From: Spirochaetaceae bacterium
GTDB lineage: Bacteria > Spirochaetota > Spirochaetia > Treponematales > Breznakiellaceae
Length of the DNA stretch: 7,909 nt
Reading direction: 5' to 3'
Assembly (NCBI GenBank): GCA_031265635.1
Contig: JAISCK010000128.1
Span: 1-7,909 of the forward strand
In this document: piece by piece, positions 1 through 6,895 of the stretch
Layout: the number at the start of each line of letters is the position of its first letter
Position numbering within the stretch: position 1 is the first letter of the stretch
The notes under the pieces: generated by a model
The model's input: the letters and a program-made list of their open reading frames with translations, nothing else
The model's database searches: none
Told to the model about the DNA's origin: nothing
Made by a program: the position numbers and the translations under genes

Positions 1-2424
1 GTTGTCGGTAAAGAGGCTTAAAAAGCCCAGTTCCCTGCCGGCCTGACCCCCCCTGGTTTTCCAGGGCGCGGGGGCAAGGATGAGGGGCATGGTTTTGGTA
101 AGGGCGGACAGTTCCCCGCCCGAACTGAAATTCCTTTTGCGCGGCCAGGCCCGTTCCGGCGCGCCGTCAAGGTCCAGGGCGGGGGCGAGGGCAAGGATGA
201 GGGAGAGTTTTTCCCCCCCCAGTATGGCGTATGTGTCCCTGAGGGTTATGACGCCCCGCAGCCCCCGGTACGGGCCTGTCCCCCCGTCCATGCCCTTTAC
301 GCGGGAAAGTTTTTCCCAGGGAAGCACCGCCTGTTTCTTCCCTTTTACCGTTTCTATGGCAAAGACTTCGTTCCCTATCCGTACATTGTTGGTAAAGTCG
401 CGGACCTTCCTGGCCCTGTCCCCCCCTTTTACCGACTCGAAAAGGCCGGGGCTTATCGCCCTGAGGCTTTCGCGGGAAAGGGGGGAGACCGACATGGCGT
501 ACATGCGGGTGGTCCTGACGATTTCGCCCGCGACAATAAAGGGCGGGTCCGATTTGAACATTACCGAGCCGGGGTGTATGAGTATGCCTTTGGCGGTGAG
601 GCTCCGGTACATGCTCCGCCCGGGGCTTGAACCGCGCCTTTCCCCTCCCTTGTCCTCCCGCACGCAGACAAACTGAATAAGGCCCCTGGCAACGGAACTG
701 AGGTACTGCTCAACCGGGCCGCCGGAACCCAGGGGAACGCCCAGGGCGGATACGGTTTCTTCAAGCTGGGAACATACATTGGCGATTTCGGCCATGGCCC
801 TTTCGTCAAGGTAGTACTGTTCGCAGAACCCGGCCTTGTCGGGAGCCGCTTTGTAGGAACGGTACAGTTTCAGGTACGAAACAAAATCGCCCTCGCTGTC
901 CCTGAAACGGTGGTGGGCCTTCCGCGCGTCCAGTTCCTCTCCGGGGGGAAGCACATAGGGGCTCTGGGTCGAAAGAAAAGCCGCGGCGATGATGGTTTCC
1001 TCTATCACGCCGGGATAGTTGCGTATGGCCTCCACGATGATTCTTGACTGGCGGGGGAGGAGGGGGAAGGCGGTCATCATCTTTCCTGTTTTGGAAAGGC
1101 TCAGGTCGTCTTCCAGCGCGTCAAGGAGCTTGAGGGTTTCTATGGCCGCGATAAGCCCCTCGCGGCCGGGCGGGGAGATAAAGTCGAATTCTTCATAGGA
1201 CGTGATGCCCAGATCGGCCATGCGGAGCACTACCTCGGAGAGGTCGGTGCGGTAGATTTCCTCGGTGGTAAAGAGGGGGCGGTTTTCAAAATCCCTGCGG
1301 GTATACAGGCGGTAACAGGTCCCGCTCCTGGTCCTGCCCGCCCTGCCCCTGCGCTGGTTTGCCGAAGCCTTGGATATGGGCCCCTCCACGAGGCTCGCGG
1401 TAAAGGTCCGGGGATTGTAGTGATTCAATTTTGAAAGGCCCGAATCTATGACCGTGGTAACGCCGTCAATAGTTACCGAGGTTTCGGCGATATTGGTGGC
1501 GATGACCGCCTTGGTTTTGCCGGGGGGGGCGCGTTCAAAAACCTTTTCCTGCTCTTCCTTGCCAAGCCTCCCGTAGAGCGGCGCCAGGTGCAGGCGCCTT
1601 CCCAGGGGAAGCGAGGCAAGGCGCTGCATACAGCTCTTGATGAGTTTTTCCCCCGGAAGAAAAATCAGTATGTCCCCCTCGCGGCCCTCGTCGATAACCC
1701 TCCCGGTAATGGCGCAGATCTTGTCCAGCAGCACATCGTCGGACCCCCGGCTTTCCGCCGCCCGGCTGTCAGCCCCCCGGCTGTCCGCTGCCCCCCTGCC
1801 TGAGAAGCCCGGCGCCTCCCTTCTTCTTTCTTCGGGTCGTTCCGGCGCGGCGGGGTCGTAGATAAGCGTAACCGGATAGGCGACGGCGTCTATCTTGACC
1901 ACCGGGCAGTCGCTAAAGTAGGCCGAAAAAAGCTCGGCGTTTATCGTGGCCGAAGAGATAATCACCTTGAATTCGCTCCGGTAGTCAAGAATCCTTTTAA
2001 GAAGCCCCAGGATGAAGTCTATGGTAAGGCTCCGCTCATGGGCCTCGTCAATAACCATGCAGTCGTATTTTGAAAGCCAGGGGTCCAGTTTCATCTCCTG
2101 GAGCAGTATGCCGTCGGTCATGATTTTGATTTTGGTATCGTCCCCGGTTTTATCCTCAAAGCGCATCTTGTAGCCCACAAGGCCGGGCATGGAGAGGCCC
2201 ATCTGCCGGGCAATAAACTCGCTTACCGAAAGGGCGGCGATGCGGCGGGGCTGGGTAATGCCGATGAGCCCCCGTTTCGCGTAACCCGCCTCGTACAGTA
2301 TCACCGGCATCTGGGTAGTTTTGCCCGACCCCGTGGGGCTTTCCACCACGATCACCTGGTTTTTTTCCAGCGCCGAAAGAATAAGGTCCTTGTGCCGGTA
2401 TACAGGCAGGTCCAGATAGTTCAT
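1..2424 (-). CDS. hrpA: DEAH-box ATP-dependent RNA helicase, HrpA-like (3' end beyond window)
   Basis: The frame is open from ATG at 2424 to the left edge, giving 808 residues with no stop, so the C-terminus is missing. It is a superfamily 2 helicase of the DEAH/RHA type that uses ATP to remodel RNA or RNA-protein complexes in the cytoplasm. Visible motifs in order: Walker A SPTGSGKTT (29-37), motif Ia TQPRR (57-61), DEAH (126-129), SAT (158-160), motif IV ILIFLPGEK (about 252-260), motif V ATNIAETSVTIDG (309-321), motif VI QRRGRAGR (357-364). A winged-helix/HA2 region follows (about 395-490), then the OB-fold signature IHPGS near 617. About 160 further residues match nothing I recognise. The motifs resemble HrpA and eukaryotic Prp helicases more than HrpB. 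An insert of low-complexity sequence lies between the two RecA domains (about 195-228). The start has only a weak GGCGGA upstream. It lies 61 bases behind thiI and is probably cotranscribed. Confidence 0.9.
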   Translation of the reverse strand, partial: MNYLDLPVYRHKDLILSALEKNQVIVVESPTGSGKTTQMPVILYEAGYAKRGLIGITQPRRIAALSVSEFIARQMGLSMPGLVGYKMRFEDKTGDDTKIKIMTDGILLQEMKLDPWLSKYDCMVIDEAHERSLTIDFILGLLKRILDYRSEFKVIISSATINAELFSAYFSDCPVVKIDAVAYPVTLIYDPAAPERPEERRREAPGFSGRGAADSRGADSRAAESRGSDDVLLDKICAITGRVIDEGREGDILIFLPGEKLIKSCMQRLASLPLGRRLHLAPLYGRLGKEEQEKVFERAPPGKTKAVIATNIAETSVTIDGVTTVIDSGLSKLNHYNPRTFTASLVEGPISKASANQRRGRAGRTRSGTCYRLYTRRDFENRPLFTTEEIYRTDLSEVVLRMADLGITSYEEFDFISPPGREGLIAAIETLKLLDALEDDLSLSKTGKMMTAFPLLPRQSRIIVEAIRNYPGVIEETIIAAAFLSTQSPYVLPPGEELDARKAHHRFRDSEGDFVSYLKLYRSYKAAPDKAGFCEQYYLDERAMAEIANVCSQLEETVSALGVPLGSGGPVEQYLSSVARGLIQFVCVREDKGGERRGSSPGRSMYRSLTAKGILIHPGSVMFKSDPPFIVAGEIVRTTRMYAMSVSPLSRESLRAISPGLFESVKGGDRARKVRDFTNNVRIGNEVFAIETVKGKKQAVLPWEKLSRVKGMDGGTGPYRGLRGVITLRDTYAILGGEKLSLILALAPALDLDGAPERAWPRKRNFSSGGELSALTKTMPLILAPAPWKTRGGQAGRELGFLSLFTDN
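1742..1801. repeat. Four imperfect 15-bp tandem repeats inside the helicase gene
   Basis: Four consecutive 15-base units start at 1742, 1757, 1772 and 1787, with a shared core close to CCCCCGGCTGTC. Because 15 is a multiple of three, the reading frame is kept. On the minus strand they encode a degenerate pentapeptide series (DSRGA, DSRAA, ESRGS) at about residues 209-228 of the helicase, in the linker between the two RecA-like domains. This looks like slippage expansion in a tolerant, disordered loop. Confidence 0.75.
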
Positions 2425-2485
2425 TCCGCCAGTATACCCGCAAAACCCCCCGTGGGGAAGTTGCCCGGAGCCGGGCGGTAATTCT
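2425..2485 (-). other. thiI-helicase spacer with a small G+C hairpin
   Basis: The 61-base gap contains an inverted repeat GCCCG-GAGC-CGGGC at 2463-2476 (stem of five, loop of four). A second weak CCCC/GGGG dyad follows, ending in four T on the minus strand near 2443-2453. Neither is a convincing intrinsic terminator because the T-run is short. It could attenuate transcription or slow decay between thiI and the helicase gene. No open frame or clear ribosome binding site is seen here. Confidence 0.4.
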
Positions 2486-3649
2486 TCACGCAAAGCCGCA
2501 TTTGTCCACCGCCGCCCCGTTGAGGGCTTCGGTGATGAGGGCGCTTGCATCGAGGCTTTCGTACAGCCGGTTTGCTTCCTCAACGGTGGCCCTGAGTACG
2601 GGGTGGGACGGGCTAAAGATGACGCAGCAGTCTTCATAGGGCAGTATTGAGGTATCGTAGGTTCCTATGGTCCTCGCCATGGTGATTATGTCGTCCTTGT
2701 CCATCCCTATGAGGGGGCGCAGCACCGGGAGGGACAGGCGGCTCTCTATTGCCGCGATGTTTTCCACGGTCTGGCTTGCCACCTGGGAGAGGCTTTCTCC
2801 GGTGATGAGGCATTTTATTTTTTCCCGGCGGGCAAGAAGTTCCGAACATTCCATCATGGCCATTCTGAGCAGCACGGTGGTCCACGGAGAAGGGGCCTTT
2901 TCCTTTATGCGCAACTGCACAGGGGTAAAGCCTACGGTGTGAAGCCTGATCCCCATGGTATAGGCGCCGGCTATGCCGGCCAGGCTGACTACTTTTTTCC
3001 GGGCCTCGTCGGAGGTGTAGGGATAGGCGTGAAAGTACACCGCTTCGACGCGCATGCCCCGCCTGGCCATGAGGTAGGCCGCCACGGGCGAATCAATGCC
3101 GCCCGACAGGAGGACGAGGCCCCTGCCCGCGCTTCCTACCGGGAGGCCCATGAGGCCCTTGTTCGCCACGGCATAGACAAAAGCCCGTTCCCGTATTTCA
3201 ACCTGGATTACGCTTTCGGGATTTTTTACGTCCACGGACAGGGAAGGGAAGGCCCCGGTTACCGCGTCTCCCGCTTCGCAGCATATTTGGTATGAATCAA
3301 GGGGAAAACTTTTGTCGGTACGCCGCGCTTCAACCTTGAAGGTTTTTACCCCCCGCGCCGCAAGCCCCCGCGCCTCTTCGGCACAGGCATTGAACAGGGC
3401 GCCGCTCTCTTTGGCGCAGACCCTGGCCCTTGCCCAGCCCGAAATGCCCAAAAGACGGCTCAGGGCGAATTCGGTTTTCTCAAGCATGTCGTCAGGCGCG
3501 GTAACATACCAGCGGCCCCGGGCCGTAGTGATGACTGCCCCGCTTCCTTTGAGGCGCAGCGCCAGATTGCGGCGCAGCACGGCCTCGAACATTTTCTTGT
3601 TGCCGCCCTTGAGAACCAGTTCGCCGGGCTTTACTAAATAGGTGATCAT
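2486..3649 (-). CDS. thiI: tRNA 4-thiouridine synthase ThiI, short form without rhodanese domain
   Basis: This 387-residue protein uses ATP to adenylate U8 of tRNA and then replaces the oxygen with sulfur to give 4-thiouridine. In many bacteria it also feeds sulfur to the thiamine thiazole ring. An N-terminal ferredoxin-like/THUMP region occupies about 1-165. The PP-loop ATP-binding motif SGGIDS is at 182-187, followed by a conserved TGESLSQVASQT at 283-294. DTSILPYEDCC ends at Cys341-Cys342; one of this pair probably corresponds to the catalytic cysteine conserved in ThiI enzymes. The length fits the Bacillus-type enzyme (about 400) rather than the E. coli form (482), which carries a C-terminal rhodanese domain. 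Sulfur must therefore come from a partner, most likely the desulfurase encoded 12 bases upstream. The ATG at 3649 gives the standard family N-terminus; its Shine-Dalgarno (GAAAG) is weak, suggesting translational coupling. Confidence 0.95.
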   Translation of the reverse strand: MITYLVKPGELVLKGGNKKMFEAVLRRNLALRLKGSGAVITTARGRWYVTAPDDMLEKTEFALSRLLGISGWARARVCAKESGALFNACAEEARGLAARGVKTFKVEARRTDKSFPLDSYQICCEAGDAVTGAFPSLSVDVKNPESVIQVEIRERAFVYAVANKGLMGLPVGSAGRGLVLLSGGIDSPVAAYLMARRGMRVEAVYFHAYPYTSDEARKKVVSLAGIAGAYTMGIRLHTVGFTPVQLRIKEKAPSPWTTVLLRMAMMECSELLARREKIKCLITGESLSQVASQTVENIAAIESRLSLPVLRPLIGMDKDDIITMARTIGTYDTSILPYEDCCVIFSPSHPVLRATVEEANRLYESLDASALITEALNGAAVDKCGFA

Positions 3650-3661
3650 GTATCTTTCAGT

Positions 3662-4786
3662 TTAGAATCTTTTCAGTATAGCTTCTATGGCGCCGAGCAG
3701 GGCCTCGATGTCGAGGCCGCTTGTTGCCCAGCCCTGGGAAATCCGTATGCCCTCAAGGCTTTCTTTTTCGCCCAGGCCCATGGCGTCGAGGACGGGCCGC
3801 TTTTGTGACGACGAAGAGCAGGCCGACCCGGTTGACACGGCAAAGCCCCTGTCGTCAAGAACGCGCGCCATGACTTCGCCGGGTATGCCCCTGAAACCGC
3901 ATTGCAGTATATAGGGTGAAAAACGCCCGTCGGCCTCTCCCCGGTCCCCGGGAATGAGAAAGGCGCGGTCCATGGAACGTAAACCCCGTATAAGCGTTGT
4001 GAAGCGGCCAAGGGCGGGCGCGTAACGGTCCGCCGCCGCCTTCCCGCCGTGGGCCTCAAGGGCCGAGGCAAAGGCAAGAGCGCCGCCCACGTTTTCGGTG
4101 CCGGGCCGCAGGCCCCGTTCCTGGCTGCCTGAGATAAGGGCCTCAAAGGGCTTTTTAAGCCAAAGAAGGCCCACGCCCCTGGGCCCGCCGATTTTATGGG
4201 CGCTGAAACTCGCCGAGTCCGCGCCCAGGGAAGCAAGTTCAAAAGGAATTTTACCCAGGGCCTGCACCAGGTCGGAATGAACATGCACGGGCCCGGTCTC
4301 CCTCGCGGCCCTTGCCAGGGAAGGCAGGTCCATGACCGCCCCGGTCTCGTTGTTGACCAGCATCACCGAAACCAGCCTCGGGTTCTCGAGACCGCCCAGC
4401 GCCCTGGCGAGGCCCTCCGGCGAGACCCTCCCGTCGCGTTCGCTCCCTATCCAGGCAACCTGCACGCCCAGGCGGGAAAGGGTAAGTCCGCCTTCCCGCA
4501 TCGAAGGATGCTCAAGGACCGAAAGGGCCAGGCCCGGCTTCCCCCGCCTGAGCAGCATGGAGCCGAGGACTATCGCGTTGGATTCGCTCCCCCCGGACGT
4601 AAAATAAAGCTGCGAAGCGGGAACGCCCAGCGCCCCGGCGCAGCGCAGCCTCGCGCCTTCCAGGGCCTCCCTCGCCAGCCGGCCCTCACGGTGCGCCGAC
4701 GAAGGATTTCCAAAAGGAATTTCCCCGCCGGGATACGTATCAGGAACAGCCGTTGCCGCCCAGTCAAAGTAATGCCGCGTTTTCAT
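3662..4786 (-). CDS. Cysteine desulfurase (NifS/IscS family), probable sulfur donor for ThiI
   Basis: This 374-residue PLP enzyme removes sulfur from L-cysteine, leaving alanine and an enzyme-bound persulfide. Visible landmarks: FGNPSSAH (25-32), TSGGSESN (63-70), the PLP-stacking His93 in EHPS, VNNETGA (144-150), HSDLVQALGK with Asp172 and Gln175, SAHKIGGPRG with the PLP-binding Lys198, RPGTEN (227-232), and GSACSSSS with the catalytic Cys323. The short catalytic loop recalls IscS/NifZ-type enzymes. Compared with typical members, the stretch between the N-terminal DWAAT motif and FGNPSS is about ten residues short, and the usual Asn of DNAAT is Trp9. The gene ends 12 bases before thiI, matching the nifZ-thiI pairing of Bacillus subtilis, so tRNA thiolation is the likely job. 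A general iron-sulfur cluster role cannot be excluded, although no iscU or sufU is visible in the window. The ATG at 4786 has no strong ribosome binding site. Confidence 0.93.
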   Translation of the reverse strand: MKTRHYFDWAATAVPDTYPGGEIPFGNPSSAHREGRLAREALEGARLRCAGALGVPASQLYFTSGGSESNAIVLGSMLLRRGKPGLALSVLEHPSMREGGLTLSRLGVQVAWIGSERDGRVSPEGLARALGGLENPRLVSVMLVNNETGAVMDLPSLARAARETGPVHVHSDLVQALGKIPFELASLGADSASFSAHKIGGPRGVGLLWLKKPFEALISGSQERGLRPGTENVGGALAFASALEAHGGKAAADRYAPALGRFTTLIRGLRSMDRAFLIPGDRGEADGRFSPYILQCGFRGIPGEVMARVLDDRGFAVSTGSACSSSSQKRPVLDAMGLGEKESLEGIRISQGWATSGLDIEALLGAIEAILKRF

Positions 4787-4796
4787 CTGTTACTGC

Positions 4797-4810
4797 CGGG
4801 GACAGCCCCG
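4797..4810 (-). other. G+C hairpin between flavoprotein stop and desulfurase start
   Basis: CGGGG-ACAG-CCCCG forms a five-base-pair stem with a four-base loop in the 26-base gap. It ends ten bases upstream of the desulfurase ATG, close to where a ribosome binding site would lie. There is no T-run, so it is not a classical terminator. It could act as a processing or decay boundary that separates expression of the flavoprotein from the sulfur genes. Confidence 0.35.
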
Positions 4811-4812
4811 CG

Positions 4813-6627
4813 CTACCTTGAGGCGTTGGTACCCGCTGTCCTCCCGGTGTCCACGCAAATAAGCTGCGCGCATCCGCTTACATAGACCTGATTGAAGTAT
4901 TTTCCGTTCAAAATCTCGCCGGCGGCAAACAATCCGGGTATGGGTTGTCCGTTTGTATTCAGTACCTGGCAGTCTTCGTTTGTTTTCAGGCCGCCGATTG
5001 AACCCATAGTGCTTATTTTTCCGCTTACGGCATAATACGGGCCGCTTCCCACGGCAGTCAGTCTGGTCTGCCCCATATCCGTGTCCCTTCCGTTTCTCAC
5101 CATGGAATTGTACCGTTCTACCGCCGCGGTAAAGGTCGCGGGATTCATACCTGTTTTTTGGGCGAGTTCCGCAAGCGTATCCGCTTTAACCACATTCTTG
5201 CCGTCAACTCGTTCTTCGGCCAGGGCTGAGGCTTCTCTTAATGAGGAATCGACAATCGCCCATACTACGCCTGTTTCCCGTATTGATCTGTCGACTCTTA
5301 TTGAACGCACGCCATTGGGATCGCTGGTGCTGTAAAGCCGTTCTCCGTTGCCGTCCGCGATAAAGTTGGCGCTGCGTATCGAGTTGTTAAAAGGCGCCCT
5401 GTAAAAACCCGGCGCGGCGACAAAGGCGAGATCAATCCACCAGCCTTCTTCATAGACGGCCGCGCCGATTTTTTCCGCCATGATAATGCCGTCGCCTGTC
5501 AATCCGACGGCTGTCGCCGGATAGGCGTTTACCCATTCCGTAGGGAATGAGGGACAAAAGCGTTTCATCAGTTCTTCGCTGCGGGCAAAGCCGCCTGTTG
5601 CCAGTATAACGTTCCGGGCGTTTTGTACGGTGATGGTAGACCCGTCTTCAGCCTTTGCAGTTACCCCGGTAACTCTGCCCTGTGAATTTGTTACAAGACC
5701 GGTAACAGGCGTGGTGTAATAAATGGTAAAGTTGGGCTTCTGTGAAAGATATTGAAGGGAACGGACAATATGATCCACGCCGCCGGCCGGTGAAGACGCC
5801 TGCCAGCCCTTGCGCCAGTCGCTATGATGCCAGCGCAGTTCCGGTCCGCCCATGCCGTTTGGTTCATGCAGACCAACGCCATGATCAATCAGAAAGTATA
5901 CATCCGAAGCGGATCTTTCAATAAGAGAACGAATGGCGCTTGTGTCCGCCTGGGACCTGCGCTCGCTTGCCCCCGCGCTGTCCAGCCAGAATTTAAGATA
6001 ACTGTCCACCGACTCTATATAGCCGACTTCCCTTTGCATACCGGTACCAATACCGGTGATAAATCCTCCTGACAACGCGGAACTTCCACCCGCAACGTCG
6101 TTCTTTTCAAACATAACAACGGTCTTTCCTGAATCAACAGCCGCCAGAGCCGCCGACAAACCCGCAAGCCCCGCGCCGGCGATAACGACATCCGCCTGAA
6201 TCACCGTGTCGCCTTTTTTAGGCGCCGCCGGCAGAGGCGTTGAGAGCCCTGCGACATCACCGCCTGCCTGCCTTACGCAGTCTTCTACCGCGGCAATGAC
6301 GGCATAACTCGTTACGGTACATGTCGAAATCGCGTCTACCGCAAGCGACTGTGTTTCTACAATCGCCGCCGGGATGCGTTCCAGTGCGGGCTGCGCGACC
6401 CGAAGCGTCTCTCCCTCGGATACAATGGTAACACGCCTGATGGCGTCATTTGTAAATTCAGTCTCGACTACAATTTCGCTGCTGTTTCCATTGGCTCTGC
6501 CCTGGTACACTCCGGGTTTGAAAGACGGAGTAACCCTTCCTTTCGGCGCCATACACGCCGCGAGCGCACAAAAAAGCGCCGCCGCTGTCAGCAAAGCCGC
6601 CGCTTTTTTCAACTGTGTTCCGATCAT
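4813..6627 (-). CDS. Exported lipoprotein flavoenzyme: FMN-binding domain plus fumarate-reductase-like FAD domain
   Basis: This 604-residue protein starts with a lysine-containing n-region, a hydrophobic segment and a lipobox LAAC (22-25), so Cys25 is the likely lipidated residue of a surface or periplasmic lipoprotein. Residues about 38-122 are an FMN-binding domain; DAISTCT (98-104) aligns with the covalent flavinylation motif, with Thr104 as the presumed FMN acceptor attached by an ApbE transferase. Residues about 145-600 are a FAD_binding_2 domain: GAGLAG (151-156), EK (174-175), GGSSALSGG (180-188), ATGGF (343-347) and GLFAAGE (565-571). The order FMN domain then FAD domain matches bacterial fumarate, urocanate and acrylate-type reductases that use extracellular electron acceptors. 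The usual catalytic segments HTMGG and GANRLGG appear instead as STMGSIGG (539-546) and YFNQVYVSGC (577-586), so the substrate is probably not fumarate. Its coding DNA is less G+C-extreme than the downstream genes. The start is set by an ideal ribosome binding site. Confidence 0.88.
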   Translation of the reverse strand: MIGTQLKKAAALLTAAALFCALAACMAPKGRVTPSFKPGVYQGRANGNSSEIVVETEFTNDAIRRVTIVSEGETLRVAQPALERIPAAIVETQSLAVDAISTCTVTSYAVIAAVEDCVRQAGGDVAGLSTPLPAAPKKGDTVIQADVVIAGAGLAGLSAALAAVDSGKTVVMFEKNDVAGGSSALSGGFITGIGTGMQREVGYIESVDSYLKFWLDSAGASERRSQADTSAIRSLIERSASDVYFLIDHGVGLHEPNGMGGPELRWHHSDWRKGWQASSPAGGVDHIVRSLQYLSQKPNFTIYYTTPVTGLVTNSQGRVTGVTAKAEDGSTITVQNARNVILATGGFARSEELMKRFCPSFPTEWVNAYPATAVGLTGDGIIMAEKIGAAVYEEGWWIDLAFVAAPGFYRAPFNNSIRSANFIADGNGERLYSTSDPNGVRSIRVDRSIRETGVVWAIVDSSLREASALAEERVDGKNVVKADTLAELAQKTGMNPATFTAAVERYNSMVRNGRDTDMGQTRLTAVGSGPYYAVSGKISTMGSIGGLKTNEDCQVLNTNGQPIPGLFAAGEILNGKYFNQVYVSGCAQLICVDTGRTAGTNASR

Positions 6628-6632
6628 CTTCT

Positions 6633-6638
6633 CCTCCT
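6633..6638 (-). promoter_or_regulatory. Perfect Shine-Dalgarno AGGAGG for the flavoprotein gene
   Basis: AGGAGG on the minus strand lies five bases before the ATG at 6627, within TAAGGAGGAGAAG. It is by far the strongest ribosome binding site in the window and fixes the start codon of the lipoprotein. The downstream genes rely on weaker sites, which suggests that this gene is expressed at a higher level. Confidence 0.85.
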
Positions 6639-6661
6639 TAGATAGTTGTAAATCTACACCT

Positions 6662-6717
6662 GCTGTTTAAAAGTTCTTTCAAAATTGAAGTTTTGAGATT
6701 TGCCCTTTTGAAACAGC
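6662..6717 (-). promoter_or_regulatory. Nested inverted repeat in the flavoprotein leader
   Basis: The outer arms are GCTGTTTAAAAG (6662-6673) and CTTTTGAAACAGC (6705-6717), complementary except for one unpaired base. Inside them is a second dyad, CAAAA (6680-6684) and TTTTG (6691-6695), around a six-base loop. In the transcript this could form a two-level stem-loop upstream of the ribosome binding site. As DNA it could be an operator. It matches no riboswitch class that I recognise. Confidence 0.5.
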
Positions 6718-6868
6718 CTCCGGGTATTTTACATCAATATCTTGAGTATTAAAAGGGACGATTTTTGTATCTGATCAAGGGGGTAGGCCACTGCGCGGTC
6801 AATTACATAAAAAGAAGAAGGAGGAAAAGAGGGGGGCCTGTTTCTACACTGCCGTTGGCAAAAAGCCG
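6718..6868. other. Intergenic stretch with a 28-base purine-only run
   Basis: Apart from the candidate -10 box and the T-run of the hairpin described next, this stretch holds a plus-strand purine-only run at 6809-6836, including GAAGAAGGAGG. It resembles a ribosome binding site, but no start codon follows at a suitable distance on the plus strand. On the minus strand it is a pyrimidine tract between the upstream gene's terminator region and the flavoprotein promoter. Short frames across it show no protein-like composition and are not called. Confidence 0.4.
6726..6731 (-). promoter_or_regulatory. Candidate -10 box TAAAAT for the flavoprotein gene
   Basis: TAAAAT on the minus strand differs from the consensus at one position and lies in a locally A+T-rich stretch. 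The -35 region (TTTTAA-like, near 6749-6754) is poor. Transcription would start near 6719, so the leader would begin almost exactly with the inverted repeat ending at 6717 and run about 92 bases to the ATG. The placement is suggestive but not decisive. Confidence 0.35.
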
Positions 6869-6884
6869 GCGCCATGGATGGCGC
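6860..6884 (-). terminator. Candidate intrinsic terminator (GCGCCA/TGGCGC hairpin plus five T)
   Basis: On the minus strand GCGCCA-TCCA-TGGCGC (6884-6869) is followed by CGGC and then TTTTT (6864-6860). The stem of six is G+C-rich, and the T-run follows after four bases. It would end transcription coming from the 222-aa gene before the flavoprotein promoter. An alternative pairing uses the two CCATGG words at 6872-6877 and 6890-6895. Confidence 0.5.
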
Positions 6885-6895
6885 TGTTTCCATGG

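Noticed and set aside
80..676. A 198-residue plus-strand open frame opposite the helicase
   Set aside because: It is the antisense of a well-supported helicase frame with intact domains and has an arginine/serine/proline bias typical of shadows in G+C-rich DNA.
2431..2436. TATACT six bases before the helicase ATG as a leaderless promoter
   Set aside because: The -10 match is good, but the -35 region is poor and the gene follows thiI by only 61 bases, so readthrough is the simpler explanation.
4813..6627. Straight call as fumarate reductase
   Set aside because: The domain order fits, but the expected substrate-binding His and Arg segments are replaced, so only a general reductase call is supported.
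6737..6748. FNR-like site in the flavoprotein promoter region (TCAA-GATA-TTGA)
   Set aside because: The half-sites are in the reverse order to the FNR consensus TTGAT-N4-ATCAA and the match is only four bases per side.
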